Positions 19,045 through 26,431 of a stretch of DNA of 37,978 nt are shown in pieces (position 1 is the first letter of the stretch; the number at the start of each line of letters is the position of its first letter). The stretch is from Syntrophobacterales bacterium Delta_02 (GTDB taxonomy: Bacteria > Desulfobacterota > Syntrophorhabdia > Syntrophorhabdales > Syntrophorhabdaceae), in NCBI GenBank assembly GCA_001603955.1, contig LVAA01000057.1, forward strand, positions 1 to 37,978, in the 5' to 3' direction. A model generated the notes under the pieces. The model was not told the DNA's origin. It did no database searches and saw only the letters and a list, made by a program, of their open reading frames with translations. The translations under genes were made by a program, and so were the position numbers.

Positions 19045-19229
19045 ATGGGGCGATCTATCACAAGTGCGCAGGCGGTTGTGGGCGGTGGAGAAAGGAAGGC
19101 GGCGAGACATGGCCCACAGAGAAGGGCGAGGAAGTGATTCGGAAGCACATCGAAGCGGTCGGCGGCATTATCAATGAAACCGACTGGAAATGCGCGAAAT
19201 GTCGCGTAAAGATCACAAAGGAGGAGTAG
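19045..19229 (+). pseudogene. Small zinc-ribbon gene with an apparent 1-base frameshift
   Basis: An ATG at 19045 with a good GGAGGGAG site reads only 30 codons in its own frame. One frame over, the sequence from about 19051 to the TAG at 19227-19229 encodes a sensible protein with Cys pairs (HKCAGGCGRW near the start, WKCAKC near the end), typical of a small zinc ribbon. That frame has no ATG start; it opens just after the TGA of the upstream gene. Restoring one G in the GGGG run at 19047-19050 would join the ATG to it, giving a protein of about 61 residues. Either the gene is broken, the read has a homopolymer error, or recoding occurs. The next gene begins 2 bases after its stop, as expected for a real gene. 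Confidence 0.55.
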
Positions 19230-19230
19230 C

Positions 19231-19716
19231 ATGTTTTGGTTCACACACATCTTTATCTTTTTAGTCGGGGCCGCCATAGCCCTTCTATTCGCGGTTCGCA
19301 ATCCTGCAATCGCGGCATGGTTCAACAGGATGTATCTCAAGGGCAGGGAGAAAGCGGCAAAGGAGACTGAGGAGATTTACAGCAAGCTCAAGGACCGCGC
19401 CGGCAGAATCCAGGTTTCCCCGGTGTCAGGGGGTGCCCTTATAAAGTATCTTCTGAGATTCGGTGTCCCGCTCGCCGGGGCGTTCGGGTTGGTGGCGGTC
19501 CTCAAACCCAATATGATCGAAACCATGCTTTACAAGTGCTGCATGGTCTTCGTCGCGTATATGCTCGCTGAACTTATATGGGTTCTTGGCTACAAGAGGA
19601 CCTTCGCTATTCTGGAAAAGAAAGGGGGGATTACCGATGTTGGCAGGATTGCGATACTCATTTTTCGTGGTCTGCTTCTTGGCTCTGTTATTGTCGGTCT
19701 TACCTTGGGACTGTGA
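19231..19716 (+). CDS. Holin-like phage membrane protein
   Basis: The protein has 161 residues; ATG is preceded by AAAGGAGGAGTAGC. Four hydrophobic helices are visible at about residues 3-22, 66-85, 95-115 and 138-158, with a charged helical loop between the first two (KGREKAAKETEEIYSKLKDR). Its 3' end overlaps the lytic transglycosylase start by 80 bases. Holins usually sit just before the endolysin and have two to four membrane helices, so a holin role is the best inference. No family motif proves it. Confidence 0.5.
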   Translation: MFWFTHIFIFLVGAAIALLFAVRNPAIAAWFNRMYLKGREKAAKETEEIYSKLKDRAGRIQVSPVSGGALIKYLLRFGVPLAGAFGLVAVLKPNMIETMLYKCCMVFVAYMLAELIWVLGYKRTFAILEKKGGITDVGRIAILIFRGLLLGSVIVGLTLGL

Positions 19717-20245
19717 CGGGCAGACGACCGTCAACCGGTGCCTAAAGTACCGTTCTCAGGTCATCCGGGAAGCGAGAGTGTTCATCGGGACCGATGCGCC
19801 CTATCACTATTTCATGGGGCAGATTGAGCAGGAGTCGCGCTGTCGTGAGAGCGTGACGGCCTTCGACGGCGGGATGGGCCTGGGACAGTTCATGCCTGGT
19901 ACCGCGGCATGGATCCATGAAAGGGAAGAGGCCCTGCAGGAGCTCTCCCTGAAACCGAATCCCTATGACCCGCGGTGGAACATCCGGGCCCTGGTTCTCT
20001 ATGACAGGCATCTTTACCAGACCGGGAAGTGTGAAGGTTGGTACTTCGCCTTTCGGTCCTATAACGGTGGCGCCGGCAATCTCAATAAGGAGATCGCCCG
20101 GGCCGGGTCCTGCAATATCACGCTTATCGAGAAGCAGTGCGCGAGGAAGAAGGTACGGTTGAAATGCGGTTCCGTCTTGGACTTCTGCAAGGTGAATATC
20201 GAATATCCATACCTGATATTCCAAAAGGGGGAGAAGTACAAATGA
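19637..20245 (+). CDS. Phage lytic transglycosylase-type endolysin, exported
   Basis: I chose ATG 19637 because AAAGGGGGG lies 10 bases upstream and the protein then begins with a signal or signal-anchor sequence (YSFFVVCFLALLLSVL); the frame stays open upstream but without a better site. The protein has 202 residues. It carries the SLT lysozyme-fold signature: catalytic-type Glu66 in QIEQESRC, GMGLGQFMPGTAAW at 79-92, and SYNGGAGN at 141-148. It would cleave murein between MurNAc and GlcNAc with anhydro-product formation. Many cysteines (C26, C35, C69, C132 and several near the end) suggest periplasmic disulfides. The secretory start means it might be exported by Sec and released or activated by the neighbouring membrane proteins. 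Confidence 0.8.
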   Translation: MLAGLRYSFFVVCFLALLLSVLPWDCDGQTTVNRCLKYRSQVIREARVFIGTDAPYHYFMGQIEQESRCRESVTAFDGGMGLGQFMPGTAAWIHEREEALQELSLKPNPYDPRWNIRALVLYDRHLYQTGKCEGWYFAFRSYNGGAGNLNKEIARAGSCNITLIEKQCARKKVRLKCGSVLDFCKVNIEYPYLIFQKGEKYK

Positions 20246-20328
20246 AAAAGGAACTCTTAATAGCCTCGATCGTATCCGCTATTCTGGTTGTGGCTTACAT
20301 CCTAGTCGTGAGGTGCGTCAATGTTTGA
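20242..20328 (+). CDS. Tiny single-pass membrane peptide in lysis cassette
   Basis: The peptide has 28 residues. The start overlaps the preceding stop as ATGA and follows GGGGGAGAAGTACA. It is MKKE followed by one hydrophobic helix (LLIASIVSAILVVAYILVV) and a short RCVNV tail. Its end overlaps the next start by 8 bases, so it is translationally coupled on both sides. Size and setting fit a pinholin or lysis regulator, but that is inference. Confidence 0.5.
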   Translation: MKKELLIASIVSAILVVAYILVVRCVNV

Positions 20329-20896
20329 TTACATCAAGGGCGGTGTTATAGGCCTTCTCGTCGGCATGCTCCTCGCCGGCGCCGGTGTCTGGTGGGCAAA
20401 GGACCAGCAGGTAAAGGCGGTCAAAGTTGAACTGCAGGCGGCGAAGGATGCGAACGAGGCGAATTTAACAACGATCGCTGAGTTAAAGAAAGAGGCCGAA
20501 AATCTTAACAAGTCCTGCACTGCCAGGATCCAGACGAAGGACAATACCATCAAGAGGCTGAAGTATATCGACAGCCTGAAACCTACGGGGGTAACGACAC
20601 ATGAAACGAACAATGCTGTTACTGGCGGTAGCGGTGGTACTGACCCTATCTTTGACGAGCTTAACGGGATGTGGGGGGAACCGACCGATAACACAGACGG
20701 AGTACATAAAACCAACGATACCGCCACTTCCGCCGAAACCGGATTACTACCCGGTGCGGTGGGAGAAAAGGTGATCGAAGGGCTCTACTGCCTGGACGCG
20801 GAGAACGCGAAGAACCTCCTGCGGAACAAGGCGCTCCAGGACGACCGGGAAAAGAACCTTGAGCAGAGCCTCGAGGGGCTGCGGACGCAGAGATAG
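20321..20896 (+). CDS. Rz-like inner-membrane spanin subunit (i-spanin)
   Basis: The protein has 191 residues. An N-terminal membrane helix (residues about 7-25, GGVIGLLVGMLLAGAGVWW) is followed by a periplasmic coiled coil to about residue 80 (KVELQAAKDANEANLTTIAE). Residues 94-151 are unlike the rest (Gly/Thr/Asn-rich) because the DNA also encodes the Rz1-like lipoprotein in the +1 frame. The final 41 residues return to helical sequence and may also be made separately from a GTG at 20771 that follows GGTGGGAG. i-spanins pair with outer-membrane o-spanins to fuse the two membranes in the last lysis step. The embedded lipoprotein makes this call strong despite little sequence conservation in the family. 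Confidence 0.75.
   Translation: MFDYIKGGVIGLLVGMLLAGAGVWWAKDQQVKAVKVELQAAKDANEANLTTIAELKKEAENLNKSCTARIQTKDNTIKRLKYIDSLKPTGVTTHETNNAVTGGSGGTDPIFDELNGMWGEPTDNTDGVHKTNDTATSAETGLLPGAVGEKVIEGLYCLDAENAKNLLRNKALQDDREKNLEQSLEGLRTQR
20601..20774 (+). CDS. Embedded Rz1-like outer-membrane spanin lipoprotein (o-spanin)
   Basis: This 57-residue frame lies wholly inside the i-spanin gene in the +1 frame. It begins MKRTMLLLAVAVVLTLSLTS and has a textbook lipobox LTGC, giving a mature N-terminus at Cys24. The short mature part is proline-rich (IPPLPPKPDYYP), as in lambda Rz1. A GGGGG run at 20586-20591 is a plausible ribosome site. The nested architecture, lipobox and proline content together are the classic Rz/Rz1 signature. 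The mature lipoprotein would sit in the inner leaflet of the outer membrane and bind the i-spanin coiled coil. Confidence 0.85.
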   Translation: MKRTMLLLAVAVVLTLSLTSLTGCGGNRPITQTEYIKPTIPPLPPKPDYYPVRWEKR

Positions 20897-21047
20897 TGCG
20901 CTTTCGGGAGGAATGCACAGGGAAGAAAATTTCCTGCATTTTTCCTGCAAAAGTGTATCGTAATTGTCTATTTTTCCCTGCTTTTGACACCTGGGGAGAT
21001 TCTTCGGAAGAGGCCTAAGACCCTCGAAATACTTGATTTTATTAAAA
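20897..21047 (+). other. AT-rich junction between lysis genes and tRNA; candidate prophage right end
   Basis: No gene is visible. The stretch is clearly AT-richer than either side and holds a close direct repeat of TTTCCTGCA (about 20929-20952). It lies between the last phage gene and the 3' end of the tRNA-Thr gene, where tyrosine-integrase phages usually insert. Integrase arm sites or an att core may be here, but the other prophage end is outside the window, so this is inference. Confidence 0.35.
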
Positions 21048-21118
21048 GCCGACGATGGGAATCGAACCCGCGACCTGCTCATTACGAGTGAGCTGCTCTG
21101 CCTCTGAGCTACGTCGGC
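21048..21118 (-). tRNA. tRNA-Thr (anticodon CGT)
   Basis: The minus strand folds into a full cloverleaf of 71 bases: acceptor GCCGACG/CGTCGGC, D stem GCTC/GAGC, anticodon stem GCTCA/TGAGC with loop CTCGTAA (anticodon CGT, codon ACG), and a T arm with the TTCGATT loop. One C-A mismatch is seen in the T stem. CCA is not encoded; TTTTAAT follows. The 3' end points at the prophage. Confidence 0.93.
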
Positions 21119-21127
21119 GTTGAATTT

Positions 21128-21157
21128 TATATAGCATAACCTGCTGTTTTCGCACAA
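21128..21157 (-). promoter_or_regulatory. Probable tRNA-Thr promoter
   Basis: On the minus strand TTGTGC (21157-21152) and TATATA (21133-21128) are 18 bases apart, placing initiation near 21121, about three bases before the mature tRNA. The match is moderate but the position is right. Confidence 0.45.
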
Positions 21158-21205
21158 TACAAATTTGTCTCTTCTCAGGCTCCAGGCTGGCCCATGGCCG
21201 GGACG

Positions 21206-22276
21206 TCATGCGTTCGGGAGAAGGGCGGCCATACGTTTGAGAAGGATGTCGTTGTCCCTGTTTTTCCTTACCGCCACCCTGATGTAGGTCTCGTCGAGGC
21301 CCTTGAAGTTGGAGCAGTCGCGCACGAGGATGTTCTGCTCCTTCAAGCCCTTTACGATGCGAGGGCAGTGGCGGGACCGCAGCAGGTAATAGTTTGTGCG
21401 GGAGAGGACGTGATCGATGCCGAGTGTTTTGAAACCCCTTTCAAGGCGCTTCTTTTCCTTTTCAAGGAACGCGTGGGTCCGCTCCCTGTGGGCGGTGAGG
21501 GAAAGGGCCGCGATGCCCGCAGCCTGCGCGAGGGTGTTTACGCTCCAGGGTTCGCGAATCGCATCGAGGGCCCGCGCCACTTTGGGCGGAAAGACGCCCC
21601 AGCCCAGGCGAAGGCCGGGCAGGGCATAGAACTTGGTCATCGACCTCAGAACGATAAGGTATGGGTTGTCTGCGGTGAGGCCGATGACTGACCCGGCGCT
21701 GGTGAACTCGATGAACGATTCATCTATGATGAGATAGATCCTTTGAGCTGCCGCGAGGGTTGCCGCCTCCTTCATGGTGTCCATTTCAATGGTCCTTCCC
21801 GTTGGATTGTTGGGGTTGCACAGGAAGACGGCGTCCACGCTCACCCTCACCGCCTCGTGCAGAATGGCAAGGGGGTCGGTGTCGAAATCGTCCCGTGCCC
21901 GCAAAGGGTAGGGGACGACGGTGCAGTCCCGGGGTGCCATCGTGCATGCCCGTTCATACTCGACGAAAGTAGGCTGGGCGATGAGCACCCTCGTCAAAGG
22001 CAGAGCCCTGGGCAGGAGGTAGATCAGTTCCGTGCACCCGTTCCCGCAGAGGATAGCGGACGGGTCGAGGTCAAAGGCTGCCGAAAGTTTGTTTCTCAAT
22101 TCCGTTGAAGTGGGGTCCGGGTAGTGCTCGATGTCATGGAGACGGGCCCTGATGGTTCGCAGGATCTCCCGAGGGGTACCCAGGGGATTGATGGAAGCGC
22201 TGAAGTCGGTAATGTCGTCCCGGCGAACTCCGGCCGTCAGCGCCCATCCGTAAAGGTCTCCTCCGTGGCGGTTCAC
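21206..22276 (-). CDS. cobD: L-threonine-O-3-phosphate decarboxylase
   Basis: PLP aminotransferase-fold enzyme that makes (R)-1-aminopropan-2-ol phosphate from threonine phosphate, the linker of the lower corrinoid loop. I start at the GTG at 22276, which overlaps the cbiB stop as GTGA and follows TTGGGGTGG; this gives 356 residues, close to Salmonella CobD (364). An ATG 12 codons upstream has no ribosome site. Visible motifs: RHGGDLYG and FSASINPLG at the N-terminus, CNPNNPTG (Asn157), IIDESF (Asp185), and the Schiff-base lysine Lys215 in RSMTKFYALPGLRLGW. It is the last gene of the corrinoid operon; its product is used by the CbiB reaction encoded just upstream. Confidence 0.92.
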   Translation of the reverse strand: MNRHGGDLYGWALTAGVRRDDITDFSASINPLGTPREILRTIRARLHDIEHYPDPTSTELRNKLSAAFDLDPSAILCGNGCTELIYLLPRALPLTRVLIAQPTFVEYERACTMAPRDCTVVPYPLRARDDFDTDPLAILHEAVRVSVDAVFLCNPNNPTGRTIEMDTMKEAATLAAAQRIYLIIDESFIEFTSAGSVIGLTADNPYLIVLRSMTKFYALPGLRLGWGVFPPKVARALDAIREPWSVNTLAQAAGIAALSLTAHRERTHAFLEKEKKRLERGFKTLGIDHVLSRTNYYLLRSRHCPRIVKGLKEQNILVRDCSNFKGLDETYIRVAVRKNRDNDILLKRMAALLPNA

Positions 22277-23274
22277 AGGACCACCCCAAGGGATATGGCA
22301 ACTATGGCACATAGGAAGCCGACATAGGATGCGACGCGAACAACGCTGACCGTCCTCAAGGACGCCGTCAGGTAGTCCGCTCCGCCAGGGACGCCTATAT
22401 AGGGCTTCTGGACCGTGATCCCCCCGTACGTCAACAATCCTCCCAATCTCACCCTTAAGGCCCCCGCCATGGACGCTTCGGGGTAGCCGCTATTGGGGCT
22501 GGTGTGCTTCCGGCCGTCGCGGCGGACGGTGGCAAGGGCAGCCCGCGCTCTGGCCGGGGAGGTGAGGACGATGGCGGCGGCGAAAGCGATAAGAAGGGCC
22601 GAGATTCTGGCCGGAAGGTAATTTGCCGCGTCGTCGAGGCGGGCCGATGCCCATCCCAGGTAGTTGTATCGCTCGTTCCTGTGCCCGACCATGGAATCGA
22701 GGGTATTGACCGCCTTGTATGCCAGGGCGCAGGGGATCCCCCCGAGGGTGAGGTAGAAAAGGGGAGCGATGACACCATCGGACAGATTCTCCGAGAGAGT
22801 CTCGATCGTTGCCCTCAATATGCCGTCCCTGCCGAGCCTCCTGACGTCACGGCCGACGATGAAGCTGAGGCGATGGCGTGCCAGAGTCATGTCGTCGGCC
22901 CTGACGGCCGCGATCACCGATAACCCGGCCTTCAGGAGCTCCTTGAGGGCAAGCGTCGATGCCGCGAGATATACGAGGAACAGGACACCGGCGGAACGGA
23001 CGGGCCCCGATGGGCACCGCAGTACCCCGGACTGCACCGCAAAGGACAGGGCGAAGGTGATGCCCGCAATGACAATGACGAGGACGACCCCGGCTGAGCG
23101 CTCGAAAAGCTTGCCGCTGCCCATCCTTCGGGCAATGCCTTCAAAGGCCTCGATAGCCCATCCCATGAGCCGTACGGGGTGGGGAAGGATCCGCGGGTCA
23201 CCGATGAGGGAGTCAAGGACCATTGCCGACAGAACGATGATCAGGAATGTGAGGTAGTCAGTCGTCAAAAGCAT
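22273..23274 (-). CDS. cbiB: Adenosylcobinamide-phosphate synthase (CbiB/CobD-type membrane protein)
   Basis: Integral membrane enzyme that joins aminopropanol phosphate to adenosylcobyric acid. I chose ATG 23274, overlapping the cobS stop by 10 bases, because the 39 residues upstream are a shadow of cobS. The 333-residue protein has several membrane helices and family motifs: LDSLIGDPRILPHPVRLMGW near the start, ETLSENLSDGVIAPLFY, and KAVNTLDSMVGHRNERY. Its stop overlaps the cobD start. With cobD it lets the cell use cobyric acid; with cobU, cobT and cobS it completes a cobamide. Confidence 0.93.
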   Translation of the reverse strand: MLLTTDYLTFLIIVLSAMVLDSLIGDPRILPHPVRLMGWAIEAFEGIARRMGSGKLFERSAGVVLVIVIAGITFALSFAVQSGVLRCPSGPVRSAGVLFLVYLAASTLALKELLKAGLSVIAAVRADDMTLARHRLSFIVGRDVRRLGRDGILRATIETLSENLSDGVIAPLFYLTLGGIPCALAYKAVNTLDSMVGHRNERYNYLGWASARLDDAANYLPARISALLIAFAAAIVLTSPARARAALATVRRDGRKHTSPNSGYPEASMAGALRVRLGGLLTYGGITVQKPYIGVPGGADYLTASLRTVSVVRVASYVGFLCAIVAISLGVVL

Positions 23275-24071
23275 AGCGCTGCCGTTATCAATAGCGTGGT
23301 CTCGGCCGCCTCGTGTATGGCGCCAAGGTTGTCCCCTGTCAGGCCGCCGAACCGGACCGTACAGAGACGCCGCAGCACCCAGGCCCCGCAAAGGGCGGCC
23401 ACGGAGGCGGCGAAGAAAAAGAGGAAATAACGCCCGGCACTGTCATATCCGGGATAACCGCTCAGGAGCCAGCCGATGCAGGCGAGGCAGGTAAGGAGGA
23501 TGCTTGCCAGGCAGGCGTGCCCAGCTTTCACCCTACCGAGGAATATTTTTCCGAGCCCGTCGCTCCGAGCACTTTTGGCGCCGGGCATCATCATCGTCAT
23601 GGACCATGTGGCGACGGCGGGCATGAGGAGCACCGCGGGGTTCAAGAAAGAGTGTCCCTGTGCCTTAAAAACCTCGTTCAGGAGAACATACTTGAGAAGA
23701 AGATTGATGACGATAGCCACCACGCCGATGGCGCCTGCCGTCGGATCGCGCATGACGGCGAGTCTCCTTGCCGTGTCCTTTTCGGTCTCGCCGGTGGACT
23801 TGACGGAGAGGGCATCCACTGTGTCCGAGAGACCGTCCTGGTGAAAGGCCCCGTTGCTGAGGAGGTAGGCCGCTATGACAAGAAGGGAGGTGACCGCCGG
23901 GGAGAAGACCTTGAGGGAAAAGAAAGAGACAGCGGCGAGGACCACTCCCTGGGCAAAACCGACGAGGGGAAAGAAGACGGCTGACATCGATATGTCGTTC
24001 TCGGACAGTCTTCCCCCGATGCGTATGGGGATGATGGTCAGGAACTGAAAGGCGGCGAGAATCCTCTTCAT
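23265..24071 (-). CDS. cobS: Adenosylcobinamide-GDP ribazoletransferase (cobalamin synthase)
   Basis: Membrane enzyme that joins adenosylcobinamide-GDP to alpha-ribazole or its phosphate, closing the lower loop. The protein has 268 residues, usual for the family, with multiple hydrophobic helices. The N-terminal FQFLTIIPI and the acidic signature FHQDGLSDTVDAL followed by RLAVMRDPTAGAIGV are diagnostic. It starts 4 bases after the end of cobT and overlaps cbiB by 10 bases at its end, so it is tightly coupled in the operon. Confidence 0.95.
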   Translation of the reverse strand: MKRILAAFQFLTIIPIRIGGRLSENDISMSAVFFPLVGFAQGVVLAAVSFFSLKVFSPAVTSLLVIAAYLLSNGAFHQDGLSDTVDALSVKSTGETEKDTARRLAVMRDPTAGAIGVVAIVINLLLKYVLLNEVFKAQGHSFLNPAVLLMPAVATWSMTMMMPGAKSARSDGLGKIFLGRVKAGHACLASILLTCLACIGWLLSGYPGYDSAGRYFLFFFAASVAALCGAWVLRRLCTVRFGGLTGDNLGAIHEAAETTLLITAALCF

Positions 24072-24075
24072 GTTC

Positions 24076-25122
24076 TCACGTCAGCTCCTTCGATACCCCG
24101 GCCTCCTCGAAGGTGGCCATCTCGCGGTAGATCCTGAGGCCTGCCTCGATGAGGGTGATGGCAAGGGCGGCCCCCGTTCCCTCGCCCAGGCGAAGACCCA
24201 TGTCAAGGATCGGCTCGAGCCCCATCCTTTCCAGCATGAGCCGATGCCCCTTTTCCACGGAATTGTGGGCCGCGAACATATAATCTGCGGCGGCGGGTTC
24301 CAGGGCCCAGGCGATGATCGCGCCCGCCGTGGATATCAGGCCGTCGATGACGACGGGTATTCCCAGTGACGCCGCACCCAGGATAAGACCGGCTATGCCG
24401 CCGATCTCGGCGCCTCCTACCTTTGCGAGGACGTCAAGGGGGTCATGGGGGTCGGGCCTGTTGAGGGCTATCGCGTCCTCGATGACGGTGACCTTGCACG
24501 CCAGGGAGTCATCGGAGATTCCCGTGCCCTTTCCCGTGACGTCGGCCGGCGGCGCGCCGGTCATGACGGAGGCGATGGCGCTCGAAGGGGTGGTGTTGCC
24601 GATACCCATGTCGCCGGTGCCGAAGAGGTGATATCCTCTGTCGGCGTATTCCCTCGCAAGGGCGATGCCGGTCTCTATGGTCCGGGTGGCCTTGTCCCTC
24701 GTCATGGCGGGGCCCTTTCTCATATTATTCGTTCCCCTCACCACCTTCCTTCGGATGAGCCCGGGTTCGTCGGCGAAGTCGTGGTCCACGCCGATGTCGA
24801 CAACGACGACCTCGGCGCCGGCGTGGCTGGCGAGGACGTTTATTGCCGCGCCGCCGCTGAGGAAGTTGTGGACCATCTGCACCGTCACTTCCTTCGGGAA
24901 GAGGGAGACTCCCTCGTCCACGACCCCATGGTCGCCGGCAAAGACGAATATCGCCCTTTTTTCAAACAGGTGCGGCATCGGGTTCCCTGTTATGGCGACG
25001 ATCCGCTGCGCGAACTCTTCAAGCCTTCCCAGGCTCCCCTGGGGTTTTGTCAGACTGTCGAGGCGTTCCCGGGCGAGAGCGAGGAGAGTATCGTCCACAC
25101 CCTTGATGCGTATTCCTTCCAC
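24076..25122 (-). CDS. cobT: Nicotinate-nucleotide:dimethylbenzimidazole phosphoribosyltransferase
   Basis: Activates the lower-ligand base to its alpha-ribotide. The 348-residue protein starts with GTG, one base overlapping the cobU TAG (TAGTG), with AGGAG 8 bases upstream. Motifs: [25 protein letters not shown], the [15 protein letters not shown] block, KVGGAEIGG, and catalytic-type Glu314 in [12 protein letters not shown] (Salmonella Glu317). Homologues accept different benzimidazoles or purines, so the lower ligand used here cannot be read from sequence. No base-synthesis gene (bluB, bzaA) is in the window. Confidence 0.95.
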   Translation of the reverse strand: MEGIRIKGVDDTLLALARERLDSLTKPQGSLGRLEEFAQRIVAITGNPMPHLFEKRAIFVFAGDHGVVDEGVSLFPKEVTVQMVHNFLSGGAAINVLASHAGAEVVVVDIGVDHDFADEPGLIRRKVVRGTNNMRKGPAMTRDKATRTIETGIALAREYADRGYHLFGTGDMGIGNTTPSSAIASVMTGAPPADVTGKGTGISDDSLACKVTVIEDAIALNRPDPHDPLDVLAKVGGAEIGGIAGLILGAASLGIPVVIDGLISTAGAIIAWALEPAAADYMFAAHNSVEKGHRLMLERMGLEPILDMGLRLGEGTGAALAITLIEAGLRIYREMATFEEAGVSKELT

Positions 25123-25646
25123 TATCGTTTCTCCTTGATCTTCATGGGTATCCCCGCCGCGAGGAAGTAGACGTCGGTGGCGACGGAGGCGACCCTGGCA
25201 TTCAGGCGGCCGAGGTTGTCCCGGTATTCTCTCCCCATCGGGGATTCCGGCACGAGACCGAGGCCCACCTCATTTGAAACGATACAGGTGAGGGCTGGGC
25301 CGCCAGGGTCGGAAAGGGTGCCGACGAGGTCCTCCTCGTATCGCTCAAGGGAAAGCCCGCGCATCATGATGTTCGAGACCCACAGGGTAAGGCAGTCGAT
25401 GAGGACGACCCCGTAAGCCGGTCCTATCTTCCTGATGAGGGAAGGGATCTCCACCGGCTCCTCGAATGTCTTCCATTCCGGTCCTCGTTCTCTCCGGTGG
25501 TTGCCGATCCGGGCCTTCATCTCATCGTCGAGAGCCTCGGCGGTGGCGACGAAGGCCTTTTCCCCGGGAACGAGCGATGCTTCACGAAGGGCGAGGGAGC
25601 TTTTCCCGCTCCGGGCGCCGCCAAGTATCAGGAGCGTCCTGTGCAT
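25122..25646 (-). CDS. cobU: Adenosylcobinamide kinase / adenosylcobinamide-phosphate guanylyltransferase
   Basis: Bifunctional enzyme that phosphorylates adenosylcobinamide and transfers GMP to it. The protein has 174 residues (usual about 180) with P-loop GGARSGKS at 9-16, the guanylylated-histidine region [10 protein letters not shown] (His50), [11 protein letters not shown], and [21 protein letters not shown]. The ATG overlaps the btuD end by 19 bases and has AAAGGAG just upstream. It is the entry point for salvaged cobinamide brought in by the BtuFCD system encoded beside it. Confidence 0.95.
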   Translation of the reverse strand: MHRTLLILGGARSGKSSLALREASLVPGEKAFVATAEALDDEMKARIGNHRRERGPEWKTFEEPVEIPSLIRKIGPAYGVVLIDCLTLWVSNIMMRGLSLERYEEDLVGTLSDPGGPALTCIVSNEVGLGLVPESPMGREYRDNLGRLNARVASVATDVYFLAAGIPMKIKEKR

Positions 25647-26431
25647 TTCTCCTTTACCTCCTCTGACACGATCATGACGAACGGTTTTCGGGACAGGGGG
25701 TTCTCGCGGACGATGACCACCGTCCCGTAAACCTCCTCGATGGTCTCGTAATCGAGCACCTCCGCCGGGGTACCGGCCTTCCTTATCCTCCCCCTGTCCA
25801 TGAGCACGAGGCGGTCGCAGTACTCGGAGGCGAGGTTGAGGTCGTGGAGTATGATCACGACCGTGAGCCCCTCCTGCCTGTTGAGACGTTTCACCAGGTC
25901 GAGTATGGCCGCCTGGTGGGTGATGTCAAGGTGCGACGTGGGTTCATCGAGGAGGAGAACCTCCGGCTGCTGGGCAAGGCCGCGGGCGATGAAGGCAAGT
26001 TGCACCTCGCCGGCGCTCATCTCCGACATGAGGGCCTCCGCAAGGTGAAGGATGCCTGTCATCTCCATCACCCTTTCCGCTACGGCGGTGTCCTCCCCCT
26101 TCTCGAAGAACTGGAGCTTCCTGTAGTAGGGGATCCGTCCCAGGAGGACGAATTCCCTCACCGTCATCTCGATAAGGGGCATGCTCTGGGAAACGACGGC
26201 GACCTTTCTGGCCACATGGGCGATGTGGAGGTCCTTCATGTCGACACCGCTCAAGAGGACGGCCCCCTTCGCCGGCCTGATGAGGCGCGTCATGGCCCGG
26301 AGCATCGTTGTCTTGCCCGAGCCGTTGGGGCCTATGATACCGAAGAACTCGCCTTTTCCAACGGAAAGGTCAACGTCGTGAAGGACGGTCTTTTCCCCGT
26401 ATCCGCATGTCAGCCCCCGGATCTCGATCAC
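25628..26431 (-). CDS. btuD: Corrinoid ABC transporter ATP-binding protein
   Basis: The protein has 267 residues from a GTG at 26431 that overlaps the permease stop (GTGA) and follows GGGAGG; the longer open frame upstream is a shadow of the permease. Motifs in order: Walker A GPNGSGKTT, Q-loop VVSQSMP, signature MSAGEVQLAFIARGLAQQ (MSAGE instead of LSGGE), Walker B VLLLDEPTSHLD, and H-loop ILHDLN. It is of the iron-siderophore/B12 (FecE/BtuD) family. Corrinoid rather than iron specificity is inferred from the riboswitch and the cob genes. Confidence 0.92.
   Translation of the reverse strand: MIEIRGLTCGYGEKTVLHDVDLSVGKGEFFGIIGPNGSGKTTMLRAMTRLIRPAKGAVLLSGVDMKDLHIAHVARKVAVVSQSMPLIEMTVREFVLLGRIPYYRKLQFFEKGEDTAVAERVMEMTGILHLAEALMSEMSAGEVQLAFIARGLAQQPEVLLLDEPTSHLDITHQAAILDLVKRLNRQEGLTVVIILHDLNLASEYCDRLVLMDRGRIRKAGTPAEVLDYETIEEVYGTVVIVRENPLSRKPFVMIVSEEVKEKCTGRS

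Noticed and set aside
21159-21168. ACAAATTTGT palindrome upstream of the tRNA
   Set aside because: Ten AT-rich bases form such palindromes by chance, and no second copy or partner was seen.
21185-21205. GGCC-CAT-GGCC palindrome after cobD as a terminator
   Set aside because: The stem is only four base pairs and no T-run follows on the minus strand, so no terminator is claimed for the corrinoid operon.
22277-22312. Longer cobD start (ATG at 22312)
   Set aside because: It adds 12 residues overlapping cbiB and lacks a ribosome site, while GTG 22276 has TTGGGGTGG upstream and the operon's usual four-base overlap.
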